Positions 19,101 through 22,777 of a DNA stretch of 22,777 bases are shown here, one piece after another. The DNA comes from a virus. The stretch is from positions 1-22,777 of the IMG/VR virus record IMGVR_UViG_3300008107_000419. One strand, 5' to 3'. Both the position numbers and the translations under genes were made by a program. Every line of letters begins with the position of its first letter. Position 1 is the stretch's first letter. The notes below the pieces were generated by a model. It had not been told where the DNA came from. It saw only the letters and a program-made list of their open reading frames with translations, and ran no database searches.

Positions 19101-22100
19101 ATCGTATCCAAGTCCTTGATTTAATACAATTGCATCAACAATTAATCCATTTGAAATAACTGGTCTAATAATTGCACCAGATCCATTTCCCTGAACAGAA
19201 ATTTCAGGTGTGGAATAGTAGTCATATCCAGAACTTAATATTTGAACTTCTATTACTCTACCATTAGATATGATTGGTTTTAGTTCTGCATTTTTTCCAT
19301 TTTTGACTGTAACTGTTGGTTTTTTGTGCAGATTTAATGTAGTTGATCCATATCCAGATCCACTTTCATATAAGTATGCATTAATGATACTTCCAGAAAC
19401 TATTGGAGTAAAATTGAAAGCACCGGTAAAAGTTGATCCGTAGGAAACGTTTGCTGTTATTGTAACAGGTGGATATTCAAAAATATGATAACCAGATCCT
19501 GTTGATTGGAAGGAAACGTGTTTATTTTTAGAAAGGTCATCTTGGAATGTTGCACCAATTCCAACATTAATAAGTTTAAAACTATCAGTATCAACTACGT
19601 CAACAGAATAACTATTAAGAGTAGATAGTCCTACAATTGCTGTACCTGTTGTCGAATAATGAATGACTTCCCCTGTGGAAAATCCATGATTTTCATAATT
19701 AATAGTACTATACTCTGTGGATATTCCAGTTGATTTAACTCTTAATTTTCTATAAGTGTATCCAGATCCTCCATTTAGAACTTTTACCGATCTTAATGTT
19801 TTTCTAGGTAAAGTTCTAAATTTATGAATTCCTCCAAATGTAGTTAATGTTGAAAATCCAACAGTATTGATTCCTGCATTAAAATCATTTATATTGTTAA
19901 AAAGTCTAATCGTTCTTGTATTGACAAATTTTGCAATATATTGGTCATTAGTGACCAATGCTCCGGTTACAGTATTTGATACATCTTGGAAACTTCCTGT
20001 CAATATTGCAGGATTTCCATTCTGATTGTAAATGATAGGTTCACCATCATAAAAATTATGTGGTTTCAAGAATGTAATGGTCTCATCACTAAGATCTACT
20101 CCACCGCCTACATTAAGTGACCTACTATCAAATTCAACTTCTCTAAATCTTTCACCTATAATTGGCTCTAAAATACACCCAGAACCATTTGCTCCTGTTA
20201 ATGATATTGATACAACATCATCAATATCAAAATCTTGTGGATCAACAAAGACATTTTTAACAGTTCCGCTGATTACTGGTTCGACCAAAGCGGTTGTGCC
20301 AGCACCCGTAGATATTACAACTCTTGGAGGATTGACAATATCATAATTATCGCCATTATTTAAAACATCAAATTGTTTTAATGGACCATAATATACTTTC
20401 TCTATTGATTCTGGATTTGTAATTTCAACACCATCAATCAAAATCCCTATTCCACCAGAAATCGTTTCAATAGATCTTTTTACTGGTTCACTATTGTTAA
20501 TTTTTGCTGGTTGTAGTGGAAACTTTCTTAATATTTTGTTTGCCGATATATTTCTATTTTCTTGCTTTACTAATGTAAATCTATGGATAGATGTATTTAA
20601 ACTCTGAGTATTTCCAAAAAATAGATATGGAACTATAATGTTTCCACTAGCATCAGTTAAGTTTACCGCATCCAACAGTGATCTTGATTCATATAATCTT
20701 ATTTCATTTGGTTGAAGTAATCTTACATAATATTTTGATCCAGAAGTTAAACCACTCAGGGGTTGAGAAGAAGTATAGACTACAACATCACCATCAATAA
20801 AATTAACATTTTCTGGGAATTTTATACTAGAATATGCTTTACGATCGTCATTTGCGCCGGAAAGATATAAAGTAGATCCATCTGGTATGGAAGATTCAAT
20901 TAAAATATCATTAATTTGATATGATGGTAAAGAATTGGATGCAACATATCCATATTCTTTGTCGGTATATAGATTCAGTACATTTGAAATATAAGAATTA
21001 TTTCCAGCGTCAATATTTACGTTTAGACTACTAGATTTCTTTATTTTTCTTCTTATATCATATTCAACCAGAGGCTGAGGAGTAAATCCAGATATTCCGC
21101 TTAAAATAATTTGATTTAATGTAGTATTAATGCTTGTTACTGTTGCATTACTAAAAACAAGTGTATTACTGGATCTAACTAAGATATCAACATTATCTCC
21201 TATGCTAAGACTAGATTTATCAATAAAACTGTATAGTGTGAAAGTTGATCCAGCAATAGATCTTACTTGATATCTAGTACTTGTGTTGTAGATCCAAGTA
21301 TTTGCAAATACTTCTTTGTATGTTTTTTCTCCACTTTGTGGATTTTCAATCACATTACCAAGATTTCTGACTACAATTTCTTCACCTTCATCTATCAATG
21401 AACTATCATCAACATCTATAAGATCAGAAACAACACCAGTAATTCTTAAATCAACTCTCTTGCTGATATTTCCATTTTCATATCCATATATTGTTTCATC
21501 AGACCTGAGATCAGATCCAAGAGAAATTGCTGAACTGATTCCAGAACATCCAAAAAATTGATTGACTGATTTTGAAGTGTATTTTATGGAGTTTCCATCT
21601 GAGATCAGATTTAAAACTCCAGACTCTGGAAAACCAATTGTAGAATCAACAGAAATTATTGAAGATCCAACCGAAACATTTTCAAGTACTTTTGTTTTTC
21701 CTGGAACTGTGAAAGTTCCTTGAATTAGATCTTTTTCATCATATCCAACAAAAAGTTCTAACTTGTAAAAAGTTTCATTATCTCTTGTTAAAATTTCTAC
21801 ATTTGATATTGCAGCATTAGTATTAATATCAGTAGACTTAAAGATTGTTTGACCTTCTAATTTAAGAGGATCGCCAGAAATATTTTTAGCGGTAACAATT
21901 TCTCTGCGAATATAGTTTGCAGATGATGGTTTAATTAATCTACTCTCTAAATCAATAACATCAGCATTTACACCATAAAGAACTTTGAAAAGAATTTTTA
22001 CCGATTCTTCAATTCCTTTTGACTGGTAAAAATCTCTTGCATGTTTGATAAAATTTCCTACATCTAAATCGGAAACAAAATCATTATTTTCTAGTCCTGG

Positions 22101-22646
22101 TGTAAATGTATACTTTAACTTCTTATAAAACTCCTGTAAGAATAAAACACTTAAATTTTGAACAGTGGATCCCGATGTGTGACTCGAAGCTTCGGTATCT
22201 TCAAATACTAAAGATTGCTTATTTGATCCTTCATCTACATCAAATTTAGATAAGTAGTTGTATCCGGTTACACCACTGAAACCACGAATACATCCAGTGA
22301 AGGTGTTCGTAGTTATGCCTGTGTAAGTAATAATTTCATTATCAATTTTTAGAAGTCCATACTCCGATGGAAATCCTTTGGTTGATGTAACGGTAACAAT
22401 TCCAACAGATTCAGAAATGTTAGATGATAATCTTGTCTGCCCTACAATAACTTCTGGAACTAGATTATCAAGTTTCAAATACTGATCTAAGTTATCAGCA
22501 AGATCTACGTTACCACCTTGAAATTCCTCAGAAATATAGTATTGTCTTAAAAATTCTACTGCCTTTGGAAAATCAGAAACTAAAAATTCTGGAAGTTGAC
22601 TCTCAATAATTTTATTGATTTGTACTCTCTTCTCAAAATTCGACAT
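10143..22646 (-). CDS. 7: Giant gp7-like baseplate wedge protein, 4167 aa, with YHYH-like domain
   Basis: The N-terminus matches the C-terminal third of T4 gp7, the wedge protein contacting gp8, gp10, gp53 and the sheath side of the baseplate. LPEFLVSDFPKAVEFLRQYY is at 19-38. ARDFYQSKGIEESVKILFKV at 203-222, then LYGVNADVIDLE, compares with T4 'DFYSTKGIEASYKFLFKVLYNEEVEIE' as I remember it. GQTIF follows near 265. The remaining ~3900 residues are beta-rich, Gly/Ser/Thr-rich modules: GSGY repeats, 'H.F.TG..V.Y' repeats, and a YHYH-like domain (1260-1365). A conserved non-repeat section near 2500-2660 contains TDYTECRTNRVIIHDDIS. T4 gp7 is only 1032 aa. The ATG at 22644-22646 has a good ribosome-binding site (AGGG, 8-nt spacing), and the reading frame is uninterrupted over 12.5 kb. 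The large C-terminal part probably builds a peripheral baseplate extension. Confidence 0.9.
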   Translation of the reverse strand: MSNFEKRVQINKIIESQLPEFLVSDFPKAVEFLRQYYISEEFQGGNVDLADNLDQYLKLDNLVPEVIVGQTRLSSNISESVGIVTVTSTKGFPSEYGLLKIDNEIITYTGITTNTFTGCIRGFSGVTGYNYLSKFDVDEGSNKQSLVFEDTEASSHTSGSTVQNLSVLFLQEFYKKLKYTFTPGLENNDFVSDLDVGNFIKHARDFYQSKGIEESVKILFKVLYGVNADVIDLESRLIKPSSANYIRREIVTAKNISGDPLKLEGQTIFKSTDINTNAAISNVEILTRDNETFYKLELFVGYDEKDLIQGTFTVPGKTKVLENVSVGSSIISVDSTIGFPESGVLNLISDGNSIKYTSKSVNQFFGCSGISSAISLGSDLRSDETIYGYENGNISKRVDLRITGVVSDLIDVDDSSLIDEGEEIVVRNLGNVIENPQSGEKTYKEVFANTWIYNTSTRYQVRSIAGSTFTLYSFIDKSSLSIGDNVDILVRSSNTLVFSNATVTSINTTLNQIILSGISGFTPQPLVEYDIRRKIKKSSSLNVNIDAGNNSYISNVLNLYTDKEYGYVASNSLPSYQINDILIESSIPDGSTLYLSGANDDRKAYSSIKFPENVNFIDGDVVVYTSSQPLSGLTSGSKYYVRLLQPNEIRLYESRSLLDAVNLTDASGNIIVPYLFFGNTQSLNTSIHRFTLVKQENRNISANKILRKFPLQPAKINNSEPVKRSIETISGGIGILIDGVEITNPESIEKVYYGPLKQFDVLNNGDNYDIVNPPRVVISTGAGTTALVEPVISGTVKNVFVDPQDFDIDDVVSISLTGANGSGCILEPIIGERFREVEFDSRSLNVGGGVDLSDETITFLKPHNFYDGEPIIYNQNGNPAILTGSFQDVSNTVTGALVTNDQYIAKFVNTRTIRLFNNINDFNAGINTVGFSTLTTFGGIHKFRTLPRKTLRSVKVLNGGSGYTYRKLRVKSTGISTEYSTINYENHGFSTGEVIHYSTTGTAIVGLSTLNSYSVDVVDTDSFKLINVGIGATFQDDLSKNKHVSFQSTGSGYHIFEYPPVTITANVSYGSTFTGAFNFTPIVSGSIINAYLYESGSGYGSTTLNLHKKPTVTVKNGKNAELKPIISNGRVIEVQILSSGYDYYSTPEISVQGNGSGAIIRPVISNGLIVDAIVLNQGLGYDPLTTTIKVTPRGSGAIFDVRVRDLTLNDAERYAKHARTRTPKIFSSLSNNKKDNSLVYGIYGYSQDLANNYSDIGNSHSPIIGWAYDGNPIYGPYGFSRPNDVQSGVRIINSSYVLDTSSVFDRPAFPDGFFIDDYRYASNGDLDVHNGRFCKTPEFPNGTYAYFAGITTSSVSNTLEPRYPYFIGNTFKSSFIEENSYLDQSFDFNNSNLIRNTYPYKINDRYAGYDFLVEPYERFSQVSVVESVSKGFVNDIKVNDGGSGYKIGDRVIFDESNTGGYGLRAEVSELIGKNITKIETSLESYSPCVLVWDDDNYISAYYRSGFNLRDNDTVLVGSISTSISDVLGSKKVGFSTQTIGLAASMTSYSDPSGKVEDIFISSSATISIGNSISIQSGLGSEIIRVLNVYDNGILRVKRFGTTGVAHSFGTQLNILSDKIKIPAKTRKFTSEVDNLVYFNAKNSVGIGTTLGGAVSKTFTIGGISETVSVPYRSIYIPNHPFKTGQRLTFEKSTYPGIDSLIVGDNPSNLNTFQIPDATSSVYVINKGKNYIGLVTQVGLTTNSEGLFFYSDGSNNSEYSLETNFTQITAEISKVVTTISVGQTHGLSEFDTIKLNVVPNTVVGLGTTGPVSVKFNEFGKKLLLNSIGINSSQINTVTNTITIPNHGYNTGDKVFYDSTEVASGLSTGSYFVIKTGTNTFKLAETLYESQPETENIVNIVGTGASVHNIGLINPQINVVKNSTLKFDISDSSLRGYNFKIYQDKEFKNEFLSTTDNNDFNVTGIGTIGFGTASLSIKYSQNVPSKLYYALEKSGYISTADNYFSNHSEINYVNSEYNGTYSVFGISTSSFKITPARVPSVLTYNSDQVEKIEYSTKSSTALNGSIGKLKIISEGFGFKKLPKFVEVISNKGSDANLVAISTDIGKIKETRFKTIAYEYPSDKTLNPEAVVSPIITLDNFDTIGEIDIVSGGSRYVNAPDLLLFDDTTKQVVDNLSLIAVVPSGAIADVIQVAPIYGLKSNPHKILAINNSNGVGISSMITDSISGIATCTLSTPILGFSSPLFNVGDEIYVEGIELVNGSTGTGYNSDNYGYRFFKVASYTNTNPAILSFAVVDELGVGLSTNPGIAKTFQSGYATIINKKHYPVINVIKKRGKFLDNEQLFVDSGRGFLEEDLYVKSSRDEFIKVNGTYNLKPGNKIRGRSTGVVAEVVSSSANASKFRYKIDYSTKQKIGWSDDIGKISEDYQVTPDNDYYQNLSYTIKSPITWDKLSGPVNSIIHPAGLKNFADVGIVSSTGAIGLSGTTNSIVILDVIEEKRVDTINNFDNTVDYDIRTNPDRSKYLKLQNRKLTDYTECRTNRVIIHDDISNRFSSRGFEDPFVEIEEIDVADTHVRYVIQVVDPDTFECQISELVLQTTTLDSILFEKYTEYSKEILGYFSANVDLSGRKTLVFTPTNRFTRDHDIKILKKTFDFGSSSGIGTQSFGSVNLIGSNVIGISSIGSANNVRTIAQFSSNNFNGLFANIEIINNITREVNYIDAALDFDGSNTYLSEYYFDSTLQGYSSSSIGLVTAIYDSTSGIVSFRVRNEEDYTIDVRTSIVGFGSTGSGGSGIGTYRFSVPGQPDGSERSARLESTVGFGTNKVRVGIFESDLISSLTSIVRVSCGNSSAIHQVSLLKGGGGDIIVSPGPFAATNNTTGLGTFGSEVIGNQFLLNFYPDFSNATNTIQAFNEVFYTFSDFENSPIDLNYGKSSQKVFLSAYDGINGTRANKVNFNLTHNGRPIYKKVFNPSDSTVVNFATGVFTITDHMFNTGEELIYTPKSSFIGVGQSAIGIGSTANYLGIVTNRLPERVYPIALTPDTFKLATRRSYANLGIAVTFTDAGLGNAHEFEMTKKLSKSVVSLDGIVQQPITFTPISHTLQYNSGSISVGIATFNLSGITSIQPRDLIKIDDEYMKVVEVGFSTNVGGALLGPINGIIQAGTAATIPTISVVRASVGSAATTHSDGANVQVYRGSFNIVGSEIWFVDPPKGNTRSRRDESNLPYVRAQYAGRTFLRSNYDTNMIFDDISDQFTGIGKTYTMTVEGINTTGVSIGNGILFINGVFQTPTTINNSGNNYEFQNDNIAGISSVVFTGITSTDGTYIKSDFDINQNQLPRGGLIVSLGSTPGLGYAPLLGAKVRANLDGSGSIVSITGISHTGPGQSISTASYNNQTGIVEITTTTDHNFVGGDRIKLVGLGFTCPSGAGIVSYFPSTGLDYSYDIAGIISARTFIAKVGTSTLPHSYIGFGTVFPWYDLTEGSGYRSPVSIGITDPNHTGVAASITAVVGAGGTLGFIVNSGGSGYVNPYIKIPEPNYENIQVVGVSRVGVGTTTETGSKLLLNIKIGPARANVGIGSTLVGISYSSDPQFELERRTSTDVKQTNIAYSVGTGSTLFQVESFEIARNGYAFQVGDVFKPIGLVTAKGLSEPISEFKLEVVETFQDYFSAWSFGEMNYIDSTATLQNGSRTRFPLIYNGQLLSFEIDPNNPLSSSIDLDAVLLIFVNGVIQEPGYAYKFIGGTSFEFTEAPKASDKVDIFFYLGQNGVDITLIDINETIKIGDEVFVGKHPNYQLIPAQDRDRTILDITGSDIVETDNYVGFGINESNFRPIEWTKQKKDKYIKGDVVYKSRDSIEPFVYPTAKIIGNINSASSEIFVDDAQFFNFEENNYGITINSFDALIVDSNDPVSAAFTATVSIAGTISNITITNAGLGYSTGTIPVKISSPPLIGVGVGTTATATATISNGSVVSVSITNPGLGYTIAPSLLAEIPKSKTELIKTIANVQGFSGIITGITTTTGIGGHPLALKINFRANASDANDLQVGYPILVYNTKVGNGVTSVNSGNASVVGIGTSFLDNVYIVNAKTNAGPNAEIICNIDSSTTISGIPTTGSLTLPLGNISWGRIYNFGSRTNPVSIGVTGLVVDSGLSTFPTIQRRTFGLRNSGAIRKLSNLP
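10690..10895 (-). repeat. GSGY-type repeats near the gp7 C-terminus
   Basis: Two consecutive units read ITNAGLGYSTGTIPVKISSP and, after a 'GVGVGTTATATATISNGSVV' stretch, SVSITNPGLGYTIAPSLL. The pattern is the same GxGY...NGxV unit found in gp8 and the DUF4815 protein. Boundaries are approximate. Confidence 0.6.
18550..18869 (-). other. YHYH-like domain in gp7
   Basis: Residues about 1260-1365 contain HSPIIGWAYDGNPIYGPYGF, then PDGFFIDDYRYASNGDLDVH, NGRFCKTPEFPNGTYAYFAG and YPYFIGNTF. This order (H-P-G-A-D-G-IYGPYG, then D..NG.F..TPE.PNGTY, then YPYFIG) is that of the YHYH domain family. The name-giving YHYH position reads YAYF (residues 1344-1347). The domain's role in phage baseplates is unknown. 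Confidence 0.8.
19040..19260 (-). repeat. GSGY-type repeats in gp7 before the YHYH-like domain
   Basis: Consecutive units include SSGYDYYSTPEISVQGNGSG, AIIRPVISNGLIVDAIVLNQ, GLGYDPLTTTIKVTPRGSGA and IFDVRVRDL. They extend the series from upstream units around 19300-19400 (YESGSGYGSTTLNLHKKPTV). Boundaries are approximate. Confidence 0.6.
22149..22442 (-). repeat. 'NEIITYTG...RG' module inserted in the gp7 N-terminal core
   Basis: Residues about 69-166 form a Gly/Ser/Thr-rich beta module with KGFPSEYGLLKIDNEIITYT and GCIRGFSGVTGYNYL. It lies between the two helical stretches (19-60 and 167-235) that resemble T4 gp7. A similar unit (LINNEVISYSGI ... IDGRGLNGSAKSAH) occurs in the DUF4815 protein around 1770-1890. 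Confidence 0.55.
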
Positions 22647-22649
22647 ATT

Positions 22650-22777
22650 TTATTCCCTCTCGATTGCTCCGTTAGAATAACTTGAAGTGTAATAATCTCT
22701 TGTAAAAGTAACCCCAGAGATATCCTCTCCGGAGGCAATAACATCCTTAAGCATATTTATCTTGCTGGTGGAAACAT
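22650..22777 (-). CDS. C-terminal 41 codons of an upstream gene, probably baseplate wedge gp6 (partial)
   Basis: An open frame enters from the right edge and ends at TAA (22650-22652). It encodes 41 residues including MLKDVIASGEDISGVTFTRD and YYTSSYSNGAIERE. The frame ends 3 nt before the gp7 ATG, and the gp7 ribosome-binding site overlaps its last codons, as expected in a late phage operon. The T4 order 6-7-8 and the gp7 and gp8 identifications downstream make gp6 the likely identity. I cannot confirm it from 41 residues, since T4 gp6 is 660 aa and its diagnostic parts are outside the window. Confidence 0.65.
   Translation of the reverse strand, partial: VSTSKINMLKDVIASGEDISGVTFTRDYYTSSYSNGAIERE
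22655..22661 (-). promoter_or_regulatory. Ribosome-binding site for gp7
   Basis: GAGAGGG on the minus strand lies 8 nt upstream of the gp7 ATG at 22644-22646. It is embedded in the final codons of the upstream gene. It fixes the start of the giant gp7 reading frame. Confidence 0.7.

Noticed and set aside
22754-22761. GATAAATA on the minus strand, a one-mismatch late-promoter octamer upstream of gp7
   Set aside because: It lies inside the upstream coding region about 108 nt before gp7 and mismatches the first, important T. It is too weak to call in AT-rich DNA.
1-22777. tRNA genes, CRISPR arrays, rho-independent terminators or insertion sequences
   Set aside because: Gaps between genes are 30 nt or less and contain no hairpin-plus-T-run or tRNA-like structure. 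The repeats present are coding repeats within reading frames.

Overview
The window is a compact, AT-rich piece of a T4-like tailed-phage (myovirus) genome. It comes from the tail baseplate (late structural) region, and every supportable gene is on the minus strand. The style fits marine T4-like phages of picocyanobacteria (Prochlorococcus/Synechococcus), or possibly of pelagic alphaproteobacteria. The grounds are low GC by eye, very large repeat-rich baseplate proteins, a DUF4815-type protein, a YHYH-like domain, and two N-terminal sequence types (MAEIKVRVGQQ and MASIIRIKRS) that I recognise from cyanophage fibre-like proteins. The host assignment is inference. No bacterial genes, tRNAs, CRISPR arrays or insertion sequences were seen.

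In transcription order (right to left) the layout is: the last 41 codons of an upstream gene, probably baseplate wedge gp6 (22650-22777); a giant gp7-like wedge protein of 4167 aa (10143-22646); a gp8 wedge protein of 517 aa (8559-10112); a 2607-aa DUF4815-type structural protein (732-8555); two short overlapping genes (507-728 and 326-526); a 75-aa fibre-like small protein (69-296); and the first 22 codons of another fibre-like protein running off the left edge (1-68). Gaps between genes are about 0-30 nt and one junction overlaps by 20 nt. No stretch over 300 nt lacks a gene.

The 6-7-8 order is the T4 wedge order. gp6, gp7 and gp8 together build the baseplate wedge, and the downstream genes probably supply peripheral baseplate or fibre-attachment parts. 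The only two exact T4-type late-promoter octamers (TATAAATA on the minus strand) noticed between genes lie before gp8 and before the 75-aa gene. They suggest gp55-type late transcription restarting inside the cluster.

The most interesting feature is how the wedge proteins have grown. The conserved T4 parts are still recognisable, but they are interrupted or extended by a small vocabulary of repeated beta-rich modules shared by gp7, gp8 and the DUF4815 protein. The DUF4815 protein also carries a near-perfect tandem duplication of a 67-residue module that interrupts an otherwise family-like domain. The YHYH-like domain in gp7 reads YAYF where the name-giving motif is expected.
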